Virus record (IMG/VR): IMGVR_UViG_3300034072_002229
Span: 1-42,877 of that record
From: a virus
Length of the DNA stretch: 42,877 nucleotides
Reading direction: 5' to 3' (one strand)
This document shows, piece by piece, positions 22,471-31,977 of the stretch. Under the pieces are notes generated by a model, which saw only the letters and a program-made list of their open reading frames with translations, did not search any database and had not been told where the DNA came from. Numbering within the stretch: position 1 is the first letter of the stretch; each line of letters opens with the position of its first letter. The position numbers were made by a program, and so were the translations under genes.

Positions 22471-24029
22471 TGGGTCGTATCATTGATGTAAATGGCAACC
22501 CTCTATCAAGAAAAGCGTCCTCATATACTCATGCAGGTGCTGGTTTTGGTGGCCAGCTTGCACAGTGGAACCCCAGTTTAAAGAGTGCTGATGCCGCTCT
22601 GTTGCCCCAGCTTGACGCTGCAAACGCCCGAAGTGATGACGTTCGTCGTAACAACGCCATGGCCAGAGGCGGCGTGCAGCTGCATATCGATAATATGGTG
22701 GGTAACTTATTCCGGCCAAGCTACAAGCTGAACTGGCGAGCTTTAGGTATGGAAGAAGCCTCAGCCCGAGCGTTTATCCGTGAAGCCGAACAGGCCTTTA
22801 TCGAATACGGCGAAGACCCGGGCTGTTACATCGATGCTGAACGCAAACGCACCTTCACCATGCTGTGCCGTTCTATCACCGGATCCCATGTTAACTACGG
22901 TGAAGGTATGGCCTGCTTTGAATGGGCACCGGATCGGCCATCACTATTTAATATGTGTGTGAAGCTTGTTAGTCCTAAGCGGGTAAGTAACCCGCGTAGT
23001 CAGCACAACACAAATACTCTGCGCTCTGGGGTTGCCATTGACCGCCATGGGGCCGCTCAAGGCTATTGGGTTGAAGAGTCTGACTACTCAGAATACGGCA
23101 TGCAACCAGCTAATAAATGGTCATTTGTTCAACGCGAAACAGCTTGGGGGCGCACTCAGTTTGCTCACGTGTTTGAACCATCTGAACCAGGTCAAAGCCG
23201 TGGCGAAAACCTGTTTCTAACGGTAATGTCACAGCTGCATAGCCTTGATAAATTACAGCAAACCAAGCTGCAAAACGCCATTGTCAATGCAATGTATGCA
23301 GCAACTATTGAATCTGAGCTGGACTCAGAGCAAGCGTTCCAGTTGATCTCAGGTGGCCAAGACACAATTAAAAACCTGCAGAACTGGATGATGCAATTAG
23401 CTGATTATCACGACTCGGCTAACATTAAAATGAACGGGGTGAAAATACCCCACCTGATGCCGGGCGAAAGCCTGAACTTGACACACCCGTCAAACTCGGA
23501 CAACGGTTTTTCAGACTTAGAAACCAGCATTCTGCGGTATATCGCTGCAGGCCTTGGCTTGAGTTATGAGCAGCTGGCCAGAGATTTCAGCAAGGTAAAC
23601 TATAGTTCAGCCCGGGCCAGCATCAACGAGTCACACCGCTACTTTATGGGCAAGCGCAAAGTGATCCCTTCACGTTTTGCCAGCATAGTTTTTGCCAACT
23701 GGTTAGAAGAGGCGCTGCATCGCAAGATTTTAGTGCCACCAAAATCCCGATTTAACTTCTATGAGCGTAGAGCCGCCTGGACAAATGTTACTTGGATAGG
23801 CCAAGGCAAGCTGGCTATCGACGGTCTCAAAGAAGTGAAGGAAGCCATACTTCGCATCGAGGGGCGTTTGTCTACCTACGAAGACGAACTGGCATTAATG
23901 GGCAAAGACTATCAAGAAGTGTTTGAGCAGCAGTACCGTGAACTGCAGGAGATACAGCGGCTTGGGTTACCTACCCCAAGCTGGGCGCAGATGGGCGCAT
24001 TAACCCAGGACACCTCGACCAATGAATAA
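22470..24029 (+). CDS. Portal protein, lambda gpB family (519 aa)
   Basis: The dodecameric portal through which DNA is packaged. Recognisable stretches include 'RNNAMARGGVQLHIDNMVGN', 'GEGMACFEWAP' and 'AAGLGLSYEQLARDFSKVNYSSARA'. The start overlaps the gpW stop as TAATG. Length matches lambda gpB (533 aa). Confidence 0.92.
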   Translation: MGRIIDVNGNPLSRKASSYTHAGAGFGGQLAQWNPSLKSADAALLPQLDAANARSDDVRRNNAMARGGVQLHIDNMVGNLFRPSYKLNWRALGMEEASARAFIREAEQAFIEYGEDPGCYIDAERKRTFTMLCRSITGSHVNYGEGMACFEWAPDRPSLFNMCVKLVSPKRVSNPRSQHNTNTLRSGVAIDRHGAAQGYWVEESDYSEYGMQPANKWSFVQRETAWGRTQFAHVFEPSEPGQSRGENLFLTVMSQLHSLDKLQQTKLQNAIVNAMYAATIESELDSEQAFQLISGGQDTIKNLQNWMMQLADYHDSANIKMNGVKIPHLMPGESLNLTHPSNSDNGFSDLETSILRYIAAGLGLSYEQLARDFSKVNYSSARASINESHRYFMGKRKVIPSRFASIVFANWLEEALHRKILVPPKSRFNFYERRAAWTNVTWIGQGKLAIDGLKEVKEAILRIEGRLSTYEDELALMGKDYQEVFEQQYRELQEIQRLGLPTPSWAQMGALTQDTSTNE

Positions 24030-25329
24030 CTTAAATATCCTATCAAGGGCCTGCAATCAGGCCCTTTTTATTGAGCCCAATTACGCTGCCACATTTTTCA
24101 GTGTGCTTTGTTTAAAAGCTGGTGTTGGCCAACTGATTACCAGCACAGGCGAGGTTATGGACGCCGATGGCATGCAACAGCTGATCAGCAGCTGGGATAG
24201 CAAACCAAGAGAACGGCCTTACCGCGTTTACGAAGGTGTAGCAGTCCTACCAGTCAGTGGCACCTTATTGCACAAGTACGGTTATGTGCAGCCATATTCA
24301 GGCGCTACAGGCTACGACGGTCTGATCACTCGCCTTTCAGCGGCAATTAATGACCCGAGCATTGAAGGGATCTTGTTGGATTTCGACAGCCCGGGTGGTG
24401 AAGTAGCCGGCTGTTTCGACACAGCCAACCTGATCCGTGAGTTCAGCAAAGTAAAACCGATAGTTGGCCTGTGTTACGACACCATGTGCAGCGCTGCTAT
24501 GGCTCTGGGTTCTGCCTGTACCGAACGCTGGATAACCCAAACAGGTCGAATTGGCTCTGTTGGTGTGCTAGTTGCGCACTACAGCTACGAAAAAATGCTG
24601 GAACAAGAGGGGATGGAAATCACCTTAATTCACAGCGGCGCGCATAAAGTCGACGGTAACCCCTACGAAAAGCTACCTAAAGACGTCCGGACCAAAATTC
24701 AATCAGAGATCGACACAACACGTGACCAATTCGCCCAGTTGGTCTCTGAAGGCATTGGTATGTCGAAAAATGACGTTATGGCCACCGAAGCTGCTGTTTA
24801 TACAGGCCAGCCAGGTGTAGCCATAGGCTTTGCCAACAGAGTTGTAAACGGGCATGAAGCAGTACCGCTCATGCTTGAATTTGTAAAAACCAAAAAAAGA
24901 GGTGGGTCAAACATGACTACTGCAACCGCGGCTGAAGCCGCAAGCCAGGTCGCCGCGGTGGCCGGTTCAGAGGCGCCCGCTGTTGCGGCAGCAAGCGCTA
25001 CTGATCTTCAAGCGCAAGAGCGGGATCGCATCAGCGCAATTCTGCAAAGTTCGGAGGCTGAGGGGCGCGCCAGTGCAGCACAGCACCTGGCTTTGAAAAC
25101 TTCGATGTCAGCTACTGAAGCAATTGCTCTGCTGGCTGTCACTCCAAAAGAACCTGTCAAAGCTGAAGAGCCTGACACCTCGGTAGCAATGGCAACAGCT
25201 CTGGACAATGCCATGGCCAAAACCCCGCAACCCAATTTACAGGTAGCAGATGGCGACCAACTTTCTGCTGAAGATCAGAATGTTGCCCGCTTAGTTGCTG
25301 CAGGTAACTATTTAAAAGGTAAAGCGTAA
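24022..25329 (+). CDS. Capsid maturation protease, lambda gpC / S49 family (435 aa)
   Basis: The N-terminal domain is a ClpP/SppA-fold serine protease, with nucleophile Ser157 in 'TMCSAAMALG' and probable general base Lys209 in 'SGAHKVDGNPYEKL'. The C-terminal third is Ala/Glu-rich scaffold. It processes the prohead and itself. The start overlaps the portal stop by 8 nt. Confidence 0.9.
   Translation: MNNLNILSRACNQALFIEPNYAATFFSVLCLKAGVGQLITSTGEVMDADGMQQLISSWDSKPRERPYRVYEGVAVLPVSGTLLHKYGYVQPYSGATGYDGLITRLSAAINDPSIEGILLDFDSPGGEVAGCFDTANLIREFSKVKPIVGLCYDTMCSAAMALGSACTERWITQTGRIGSVGVLVAHYSYEKMLEQEGMEITLIHSGAHKVDGNPYEKLPKDVRTKIQSEIDTTRDQFAQLVSEGIGMSKNDVMATEAAVYTGQPGVAIGFANRVVNGHEAVPLMLEFVKTKKRGGSNMTTATAAEAASQVAAVAGSEAPAVAAASATDLQAQERDRISAILQSSEAEGRASAAQHLALKTSMSATEAIALLAVTPKEPVKAEEPDTSVAMATALDNAMAKTPQPNLQVADGDQLSAEDQNVARLVAAGNYLKGKA
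24913..25329 (+). CDS. Nested scaffolding protein, Nu3-like (138 aa)
   Basis: An in-frame internal start (ATG 24913) in gpC has a strong ribosome-binding site AGAGGTGGG 7 nt upstream. The product is the Ala/Glu/Gln-rich helical C-terminus of gpC only, exactly as Nu3 is nested in lambda C. It would direct prohead assembly and then be degraded. Confidence 0.75.
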   Translation: MTTATAAEAASQVAAVAGSEAPAVAAASATDLQAQERDRISAILQSSEAEGRASAAQHLALKTSMSATEAIALLAVTPKEPVKAEEPDTSVAMATALDNAMAKTPQPNLQVADGDQLSAEDQNVARLVAAGNYLKGKA

Positions 25330-25676
25330 TGAATGAATCCATTTCATTTACTCAGTGGAAGACCGGGCATCGTCCGATCACCACCAATACAGTTACTTTG
25401 GCATCAGGCCAGGGTGTACTGCCAGAAAAAACGCCATTAGGCCAAAATTCCACTACTGGTGCTTACCATAAGTGGGCGCCGACTGCTAACGATGGGACGC
25501 AAAAAGCTGTAGTTGTATTGATGGCAGAAGTTGATGCAACTACATCGGTTCAAGCCAATGTATGGGACGGCGGTTCATTCAACCCAGACATGGTTGCATG
25601 GCCTGTCGGTGCAACTGCTGCGCAAAAAGCTACAGCATTTGTGGGTACTCCAATTCAGTTAAAAGGAGCTGAGTAA
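25329..25676 (+). CDS. Head decoration protein, gpD-like (115 aa)
   Basis: Fits the small trimeric capsid-stabilising protein family ('TLASGQGVLPEKTPLGQ', 'VVLMAEVDATTS'). Located between C and E as in lambda, with TAATG overlaps on both sides. Confidence 0.85.
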   Translation: MNESISFTQWKTGHRPITTNTVTLASGQGVLPEKTPLGQNSTTGAYHKWAPTANDGTQKAVVVLMAEVDATTSVQANVWDGGSFNPDMVAWPVGATAAQKATAFVGTPIQLKGAE

Positions 25677-26728
25677 TGCCAGCAGCAATTTACACCTCAA
25701 AAGAGCTGATTGCAGCGCGTAAAAACAAACAGCGAGTAAGTTCGCTATTCCGCGCCATGTTCTTCAAAACAGTGGTCCCGTTCCCGACTAAAGAAATCTA
25801 TCTGGATAAAGTGAATCAGAACATCCCGATGGCGGCTTTTGTGTCACCGATTGTTGAAGGCAAGGTGATGCGTCAGAACGGTTTCAAAACCCAGAAAATC
25901 ACTCCAGCTTTGTTAAAGCCAAAGCATGAAGTTGACGTTGAAAACACTCAGCTGCGTTTAGCCGGTGAGTCTTTGGACACTCCGTTAACACCAGAACAGC
26001 GCCGCGACGCAATCATCATGCAAAATTATGACGATGAAGAAGTAGCGATTAACCAGGCGCTGGAATTTATGGCAGTTGAGTGCGTGATGAACGGAGCTTA
26101 TACCATCAAAGATGATACTGGAGCATCGCTGTTGCAGGTTGACTTTGAACGCAGTGCTAACAACAAAAAAGTGTTGCTGGGTGCTGAAAAATGGTCAGCG
26201 ATTCTGTTGGCTGGTGGAGCCGCTGCAGAAGCCTACGACCCGTTCAAAGACATCGAAGATTTAGCTGACAACATGACCAATGGTTGTGATGTTTTGATCC
26301 TCGATGGCACTGCCTGGTCACTGTTCCGTCAGTTCAAAACGGTGAAAGAAAAACTGGAAACCCGCCGTGGTTCTACTTCCACAATGGAAACAGCCCTGAA
26401 AGACCTCGGTAAAGATGTGTCGTATAAAGGCAACATCGGTGATGTATCTATCATCGTTTACCGTGGCCACTACAAAAACAAGTCCGGACAAAAAGTTCGC
26501 TATATGCCGGATGGTTCGGTGCTGCTTGCGCACTCTGGTGCTGAAGGCGCTGAATGTTATGGTCAGATCCCGGATGCAAAATTGCTGTCGGAAGGTTTAG
26601 CCAACCAGCGTATGGCCTATAAACACTGGATCACAGACGGTGACCCATCAGTTGAATGGCAGCAGACACTGACAGCGCCTGCCGTAGCGTTAATGGATGC
26701 AGACGAATTTGCCGTTCTGATTGTTTAA
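25676..26728 (+). CDS. Major capsid protein, gpE-like (350 aa)
   Basis: HK97-fold capsid protein of the lambda gpE family ('FPTKEIYLDKVNQNIPMAAFVSP', 'YKHWITDGDPSVEW' near the C-terminus). Length is close to lambda gpE (341 aa). The most abundant virion protein expected. Confidence 0.93.
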   Translation: MPAAIYTSKELIAARKNKQRVSSLFRAMFFKTVVPFPTKEIYLDKVNQNIPMAAFVSPIVEGKVMRQNGFKTQKITPALLKPKHEVDVENTQLRLAGESLDTPLTPEQRRDAIIMQNYDDEEVAINQALEFMAVECVMNGAYTIKDDTGASLLQVDFERSANNKKVLLGAEKWSAILLAGGAAAEAYDPFKDIEDLADNMTNGCDVLILDGTAWSLFRQFKTVKEKLETRRGSTSTMETALKDLGKDVSYKGNIGDVSIIVYRGHYKNKSGQKVRYMPDGSVLLAHSGAEGAECYGQIPDAKLLSEGLANQRMAYKHWITDGDPSVEWQQTLTAPAVALMDADEFAVLIV

Positions 26729-26769
26729 CCCCCTCACTGGCCGGCTCCGGTCGGCCCTTGGAAAACCTC

Positions 26770-27366
26770 ATGAAAATTAGCAAAACAACTCCGTTAGAGG
26801 AGCTGATCCCTTATTTCGCTGAACTGGCGTTATCACGTGGTTTAGATGAACAGCCATCAACAGACAGGCAAGAACTTGTTGCTCGGATCAAAGAGCTGGA
26901 AGCTTTGCCAGAAAAAAATGCCGAAGGTGATGCTGACGGTGACGGCTCTGAGTCTGGTACTGAAGGTGATGCTGACGGTGACGGCTCTGAGTCTGGTACT
27001 GAAGGTGATGCTGACGGTGACGGCTCTGAGTCTGGTACCGATGGTGCTGCTGATGGTGACGGCTCTGAGTCTGGTACTGAAGGTGATGCTGACGGTGACG
27101 GCTCTGAGTCTGGTACTGAAGGTGATGCTGACGGTGAAGGCTCTGAGTCTGGTACCGAAGGTGGTGCAACTGGTGACGGTTCAGCGGCTGGTACTGAAGG
27201 TGCAACTGATAGCGACGTGAAGCTAGTGAGTATTAAGCCACTGTGCTCAATTCGCTGCAGCCACGGCCAGCAACGTTACAACATTGATGGCAACAGCAAA
27301 TCAGTTGCAGTGCCAGAGTCGTTGGCCAATGACCTGGTTAATGGCAAGTACGCAGTGCTGATCTGA
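26770..27366 (+). CDS. FI-like packaging accessory protein with acidic tandem repeats (198 aa)
   Basis: The N-terminal 'KTTPLEELIPYFAELALSRG' and the C-terminal globular part ('CSIRCSHGQQRYNIDG') flank seven acidic 13-aa repeats (residues about 52-142). Position between E and FII matches lambda FI, whose product helps docking of packaging complexes on proheads. I take the start at ATG 26770, where the frame begins to look like protein; the frame opens earlier over the capsid gene. The repeat makes it longer than FI. Confidence 0.7.
   Translation: MKISKTTPLEELIPYFAELALSRGLDEQPSTDRQELVARIKELEALPEKNAEGDADGDGSESGTEGDADGDGSESGTEGDADGDGSESGTDGAADGDGSESGTEGDADGDGSESGTEGDADGEGSESGTEGGATGDGSAAGTEGATDSDVKLVSIKPLCSIRCSHGQQRYNIDGNSKSVAVPESLANDLVNGKYAVLI
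26923..27195 (+). repeat. Seven tandem 39-bp repeats in the FI-like gene
   Basis: Units start at 26923, 26962, 27001, 27040, 27079, 27118 and 27157, each encoding a variant of EGDADGDGSESGT. The first units are almost identical and the last is the most diverged, typical of expansion by slippage. The encoded linker is strongly acidic. Confidence 0.95.
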
Positions 27367-27656
27367 TGGATATCGACACGTTACTAAGCAAAGCCGAGCA
27401 GCTGGATAACGAGCTGTTTGGCGAGCTTATATCTTGTGCTCAGCCTCCGCTCAGCTTCACAGGCAAGGTGGAAGACGTCCCTTTGGAATTTCAGCAAGCC
27501 ATGAGTGCGCAGATGCGAATAGAGGTAAGCCGTACGCTATTGCCACATAAGCTGGATCGCCGAGCCCAATTAATAAGGCAAAAGACTGGTGATGTTCTGA
27601 CGGTGGTCAGTTGCATTCCTTCAGACAGCGATTGGATTTTACTGGTGGCCGTATGA
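27366..27656 (+). CDS. Head-tail joining protein FII-like (96 aa)
   Basis: A small beta-rich protein ('TVVSCIPSDSDWILLVAV' at the C-terminus) in the FII position, joined to its upstream gene by a TGATG overlap. It completes the head before tail addition. Shorter than lambda FII (117 aa). Confidence 0.75.
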   Translation: MDIDTLLSKAEQLDNELFGELISCAQPPLSFTGKVEDVPLEFQQAMSAQMRIEVSRTLLPHKLDRRAQLIRQKTGDVLTVVSCIPSDSDWILLVAV

Positions 27657-28291
27657 CAAAAGCGTGGGCTCCACTGATTGAAGTTGAAACCAATGAGGCG
27701 ATAAAGAAGGCTCAGCGGATCCTGTCAGAATTAAACAACAAACAACTGATTTATGCTCAGCGCCGGATTTTAAAGCGGCTGGCTCTAAAAGCTTCCACTG
27801 CCACTGCAAGAGAAACAGCGAAAGAAGAAAAAATCCCGGTAAAGCTGATGCGGGAACGGCTGAAATTAAGTCACCTGAACGTTGGTGACAACTTTGCTGC
27901 TCAGGTTCGCGTGTTTAGAACCAATGTACCAGCGGCAAGGTTGGGTGTGGCCAGAACGCAGTTGGCAAAAAGAGGCAAGGCTACGACATCAGAAGTAACC
28001 AGATCGGCAAATGGACAGTATGCAAAGCGAGAAATTTCAGGACAAACCTCTATCCGGGTCGGTCGTCGTGTTTTCCATAACGTCTTTATGCAACAACTAC
28101 GCTCGGGTAAATGGCACATCCTTAGGCGTCTAACTGAGAAACGCTACCCAGTTGAAGTGGTTACTGTTCCTATCAATACCTCGATAACTCGTCATGCAAC
28201 AAATAACTTTCAACGAGCGGTTGGTGATGAGTTACCACAGCAAATGCTAAGAGAGTTAGTTTACCGAATCGACAAGGTGACCAATGGCTGA
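27653..28291 (+). CDS. Minor tail protein Z-like (212 aa)
   Basis: Basic helical protein with 'QRRILKRLALKASTATARETAKEEKIP' and 'GRRVFHNVFMQQLRSG', like lambda gpZ, which acts at the head-proximal tail end. Start ATG 27653 overlaps FII by 4 nt. Confidence 0.8.
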   Translation: MTKAWAPLIEVETNEAIKKAQRILSELNNKQLIYAQRRILKRLALKASTATARETAKEEKIPVKLMRERLKLSHLNVGDNFAAQVRVFRTNVPAARLGVARTQLAKRGKATTSEVTRSANGQYAKREISGQTSIRVGRRVFHNVFMQQLRSGKWHILRRLTEKRYPVEVVTVPINTSITRHATNNFQRAVGDELPQQMLRELVYRIDKVTNG

Positions 28292-28682
28292 TTACGGATA
28301 CAGGAAAGATTTTAGGAAGGGCTTAAAGGCCATTTTAGAGCCTGAGTATCAGCGTGTAGTCGATTTTAAAGATTCTAAAATTGAGCCGGTGCCAGGTGAA
28401 TTCACAGTAGTGATTTATATCGACACTGGCCAGTTTGAACATGGACACAACCTAACTGATGATCAGTTCATGGTGGTTGTTGAATTGTGGACTGACTCAC
28501 GCGAAAACCCTGCTGATGATTTGGATGATGCGGCAGCGAAGTTGATGGGAATAACAGCACTAAACCAAGGAATAGCAGGTTGTGATTGGCTTCCAGCCGA
28601 CTACGAATACATCTACGACCCTGATAGTTTTATCGCGGTTTATGAACAGCGTTTTATCGTTACTTACCAACAGGAGCTATAG
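28284..28682 (+). CDS. Tail terminator, gpU-like (132 aa)
   Basis: Size and position match lambda gpU (131 aa), the hexameric ring that ends tail polymerisation. Mixed alpha/beta with 'QFMVVVELWTDS' and 'CDWLPADYEYIYDPDS'. The start overlaps Z by 8 nt. Confidence 0.8.
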   Translation: MADYGYRKDFRKGLKAILEPEYQRVVDFKDSKIEPVPGEFTVVIYIDTGQFEHGHNLTDDQFMVVVELWTDSRENPADDLDDAAAKLMGITALNQGIAGCDWLPADYEYIYDPDSFIAVYEQRFIVTYQQEL

Positions 28683-28684
28683 CC

Positions 28685-29107
28685 ATGTCGCTAGGCAAGC
28701 ACACCAAATACCGCCTCAAATCAGGCGAAACCTTCATTGAAGTGGCCGAAGTTATTGCTATGACTGGTCTAACCCCAACCCGAGATACAGAAGACGTAAC
28801 TCCTTACGGGGGTGATGAAGAAGACGACAGTCGTGAATATGATGGCGGCCTGATAGAACCTGGTGAACAGGAACTGACTATCCGTTATTTAGACGCCCCT
28901 AACCCTGGCTTAACGGCACTTATTGCGGCTTTTAATTCTAATACGAAGGTAGAGCAGCAACTGTGCTATCCACTTACAGCTAAGCCTGGTCACCAGTACA
29001 AAGCTATCGTGACAAGTGTTGGTACTGAGATTGCGATAGAGAAAAAGCTGCAGCGTAAAATTAAACTGAAGTTGACAGGTAAAATTGAGGATATCACATG
29101 GGTATAG
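28685..29107 (+). CDS. Major tail tube protein, gpV-like without the C-terminal Ig domain (140 aa)
   Basis: Tail tube fold pattern ('LTPTRDTEDVTPYGGDEEDD', 'GEQELTIRYLD'). Lambda gpV is 246 aa because of an Ig-like surface domain that is absent here. Overlaps G by 10 nt. Confidence 0.8.
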   Translation: MSLGKHTKYRLKSGETFIEVAEVIAMTGLTPTRDTEDVTPYGGDEEDDSREYDGGLIEPGEQELTIRYLDAPNPGLTALIAAFNSNTKVEQQLCYPLTAKPGHQYKAIVTSVGTEIAIEKKLQRKIKLKLTGKIEDITWV

Positions 29108-29466
29108 CTCAATATCTCGACCAAAAAGAAGTAACTGTTGGCCAGTCGAAAATTAATGTTTTTGAAATGGCCGCTGCAGATCGTGTAGCCGTGGTCGACA
29201 CCATTAACCAATTTTTCGAATTGCCTAAAGAAGAATTCACTAAGGGTCACGAGCTGACCATCACCGCTTTAGTTATACAGCGCAGTGTCCGTAATTCAGA
29301 CGGTGAGCTGATTTTTAATGAAAATCAGGTGGGCGAAATTCCTAAGCAGTTTAGTCGAAAAGCTATGCAGCAACTCTTTGATACCGCATGCGAGCTATCG
29401 GAGTTAGAGTTTTTGCAGGGAAAGTCTCAAACCGAATCCCCCTCAGAGACCAGCCAGACAGAATAA
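29098..29466 (+). CDS. Tail assembly chaperone gpG-like (122 aa)
   Basis: Position, size and frameshift site match lambda G. The chaperone coats the tape measure during tail assembly. It has 'AADRVAVVDTINQFFELPKEEF' and a C-terminal helical region ending at the slippery site. Most ribosomes stop at 29466. Confidence 0.85.
   Translation: MGIAQYLDQKEVTVGQSKINVFEMAAADRVAVVDTINQFFELPKEEFTKGHELTITALVIQRSVRNSDGELIFNENQVGEIPKQFSRKAMQQLFDTACELSELEFLQGKSQTESPSETSQTE
29418..29424 (+). promoter_or_regulatory. Programmed -1 frameshift slippery site GGGAAAG
   Basis: Read as (ca)G GGA AAG in the G frame, with the downstream T frame open in -1. The same heptamer GGGAAAG is used in lambda G-T. A -1 slip gives a 225-aa G-T fusion. 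Confidence 0.85.
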
Positions 29467-29774
29467 AAGCCCATCGGTTGGCTGCAGTATTAGGCGAAAA
29501 GGATGTCGACCTGATGCTGCAAGGGATTTCGGCAAGTCAATTCAGTGAGTGGTTGCAATACCTTGATATTGAAACTCCTATGACGGCACAGATTTTTGAC
29601 CGGCATATGAGTCAAATTCTAAGCATGTTCTACAACAACAAAAAACCAGCAAACGCACAGAGCCTAAGCCCTGCGGATTTCCGCTTGCTTGGTCGTAACC
29701 AGGTTGTAGAGCAAACACCAGAACAAATGTACCAGATGATGAAAGGTATTCAGAGTGTCCAACAAGATCACTGA
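29424..29774 (+). CDS. T extension of the G-T fusion, -1 frame (about 116 residues)
   Basis: Made only by -1 slippage at 29418-29424; the first extension codon is GTC at 29424. The frame is open from 29388 but has no plausible independent start with a ribosome-binding site. In lambda the fusion recruits tail tube protein to the tape-measure complex. Ends overlapping the H start. Confidence 0.82.
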   Translation, partial: VSNRIPLRDQPDRIKAHRLAAVLGEKDVDLMLQGISASQFSEWLQYLDIETPMTAQIFDRHMSQILSMFYNNKKPANAQSLSPADFRLLGRNQVVEQTPEQMYQMMKGIQSVQQDH

Positions 29775-31968
29775 TTTAGTATTCATGCTAAAAGCCAATG
29801 CAGATCAATATAGTGCTGCATTTGGTGAGGCATCTGAAAGTACTAAGAAGTATGCAAAGGAAGTTGAGGACAGTACTAGTAAATCATCAATGAATTTGAA
29901 AAACATGGCCTCGCTTGCTGGTGGCGCAGGACTGGCTTTGGTTGGCATGGCTGCTGGATTATCAACAGCTATTATGGATGCTAACCGTGAAATCGCCCAA
30001 ATGAACAGCTTGTCTGCTTCTCTTGGCATTAACAGCGAACGGTTCCAAAAATTGACCTATGCTGCAGAGCAGATGGGCGTCCCTATGGAAGACTTTGGCG
30101 ACATGCTAAAGGATGTGTCAGAGCGTATTACAGAACTTGCTGAGATAGGGACTGGCGAAGCTGTAGATATGTTCGAAAAAATGAACATAGATGTCAGAGA
30201 GTTCAAAGGCCTGGCTCCTGATGAAATGTTTATCAAGATGACCGAAGCGCTAGGTACGTTAGAAAGTAAGCAAGAGCGTAACCTGTTTTTACTGCAAATT
30301 GCCGGTGACACCGGGCAGCGACTATCGAAGATTACCGATGACAATGGTCGTAGCTTTATCGACTTAGCCAACAGTATGGAAACTACATCCGGTGTGTTGT
30401 CTGAATCAATGATCAAAGAGTCTGCAGAACTCAATAAAAAGCTCAAAGAAACAAGCCAAATCGTTGATACGTCATTACGGAACGCTCTGATCTCTGCCAC
30501 TCCATTGGTGAAAGGCATGGCAGATCTTTATGCCGATTGGGCGAAAGATGTTTCGCTCATGTTCGACAAAATGAGAGACAACCCACTTACTGATAGTGGT
30601 TTAGCGAATGCCATCATTAAAGACCAAGGCGAAGTAAAAAGCCTAAAAGCTGAGCTGGCTGAACTACAAGACGGTAAGAAATATGGTTTCGATTGGAGCC
30701 GTATGTCTACAAATCAGCAAGCCATCGAAGAGGTAAAGGCTGAAATTGATGAAGTCGGTAAACGCCTTGAGGAAAATACTAAGCGTTACAGGGAAATGCG
30801 CGGCTTCGATACTCCATCATCACCTGATACGCAGGTAAAATCTCAAGGTGGAGAGGGTTCAGCAGGCACGGGCTTCATTAATAAACCAGCAGCAACCTCT
30901 GAGCTCGAGTCACGCAAACAACAGTCTCAGTCATTGCTTGACCAGATGGACCTGCAGTATGCCAGTGAGCGTGAAAAGCTTGAGATTGCCAGCCTGCAAC
31001 GTTTAGAAAAGATCCAAGAGTTATACGTCGATGAACAAGGCCTAGCTCGCCTTGGTTACAAAACTTTGGAGGATATGCGAAAAGCGTATTCAGACAAGGA
31101 GCTAGCTGATTTAGAAGCTCAAAAAGCCGAGCTATCAGAACGACAAACTAAAGCTGTATCTGACGGCCTAGACCGCATGTTTGATGTTGAGAAGGCCTAC
31201 GCCGACAAGGCAAGCCAAGACTTTGAACAGGTCCAGTGGATAGGTATGGATTACGAGTCTGAAGAGGCTCGCATTCAAAGTTACTACGACCGTCAGGCCG
31301 ACATTGTTCGTAATTATTACGACCAGGTTGGCGGAATAACTGCTTATGGCGAAGATCTACTTCTTAAAATAAAGCAGCGAGCAGAAGACGAAAAACAAAT
31401 GTATCAGCTGCAAAATGCGCAGATGATTACAAGCAACTCAGCGTCAATGTTCGGTAATCTCGCTGTACTTGCTGAGAAATTCAAAGGTAAGCAGTCAGGC
31501 ATATATAAAGCCATGTTTGCCGCAAGTCGAGCGTTTGCTATTGCGGATATCGCAATATCCACAGCACAGGGAGCTATGAGGGCCTACAGAGATAATCCGT
31601 TCCCTCTAAACTTGATAGCTTCAGGCGCGGTTATCGCCGCAGGTGCAGTGCAGCTGGCTAATGTCAGACAATCTCAAGTGCAAGGTGTTTATCACGGTGG
31701 TATTGGCTTCGTTAGAAAAGAAGCAAGCTACCTGTTAGATCGCGGTGAGTCGGTCTTAGCTCCGGATGACAATTTAGCTCTGCGTGAAGCTGCGCAGAGA
31801 ATTAATAGCGATTCTGCAATGGCAACTAGTGCAACGTTCCAGGCTAGTTTTAATTACTCGGCGCTTACACCAGAGCAGGCTGTTGGATTGATTTTTGAAA
31901 ATAGATCCGCTATTACAAGTGCTGCAATGCAAGGTTTTGAAGAATTAGGGATAAAGTTAACAGCTTAA
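29755..31968 (+). CDS. Tail tape measure protein, gpH-like (737 aa)
   Basis: Sets tail length. The N-terminal 'ITDLVFMLKANADQYSAAF' is typical of lambda-like tape measures. There is a hydrophobic segment at about 48-75, a long coiled coil from about 190 to 480, and a lambda TMP C-terminal-like domain near 540-650 ('AISTAQGAMRAYRDNP'). GTG start at 29755 inside the T frame. Somewhat shorter than lambda gpH (853 aa). Confidence 0.9.
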   Translation: MSNKITDLVFMLKANADQYSAAFGEASESTKKYAKEVEDSTSKSSMNLKNMASLAGGAGLALVGMAAGLSTAIMDANREIAQMNSLSASLGINSERFQKLTYAAEQMGVPMEDFGDMLKDVSERITELAEIGTGEAVDMFEKMNIDVREFKGLAPDEMFIKMTEALGTLESKQERNLFLLQIAGDTGQRLSKITDDNGRSFIDLANSMETTSGVLSESMIKESAELNKKLKETSQIVDTSLRNALISATPLVKGMADLYADWAKDVSLMFDKMRDNPLTDSGLANAIIKDQGEVKSLKAELAELQDGKKYGFDWSRMSTNQQAIEEVKAEIDEVGKRLEENTKRYREMRGFDTPSSPDTQVKSQGGEGSAGTGFINKPAATSELESRKQQSQSLLDQMDLQYASEREKLEIASLQRLEKIQELYVDEQGLARLGYKTLEDMRKAYSDKELADLEAQKAELSERQTKAVSDGLDRMFDVEKAYADKASQDFEQVQWIGMDYESEEARIQSYYDRQADIVRNYYDQVGGITAYGEDLLLKIKQRAEDEKQMYQLQNAQMITSNSASMFGNLAVLAEKFKGKQSGIYKAMFAASRAFAIADIAISTAQGAMRAYRDNPFPLNLIASGAVIAAGAVQLANVRQSQVQGVYHGGIGFVRKEASYLLDRGESVLAPDDNLALREAAQRINSDSAMATSATFQASFNYSALTPEQAVGLIFENRSAITSAAMQGFEELGIKLTA

Positions 31969-31977
31969 GGGGATCTT

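Noticed and set aside
26923-27195. CRISPR-like array
   Set aside because: The repeats are contiguous without spacers and in frame within a coding gene.
26846-27220. ORF made of the tandem repeat in a second frame, and its minus-strand counterpart
   Set aside because: These are repeat artefacts; the frame with Gly/Asp repeats joins globular ends and the FII overlap.
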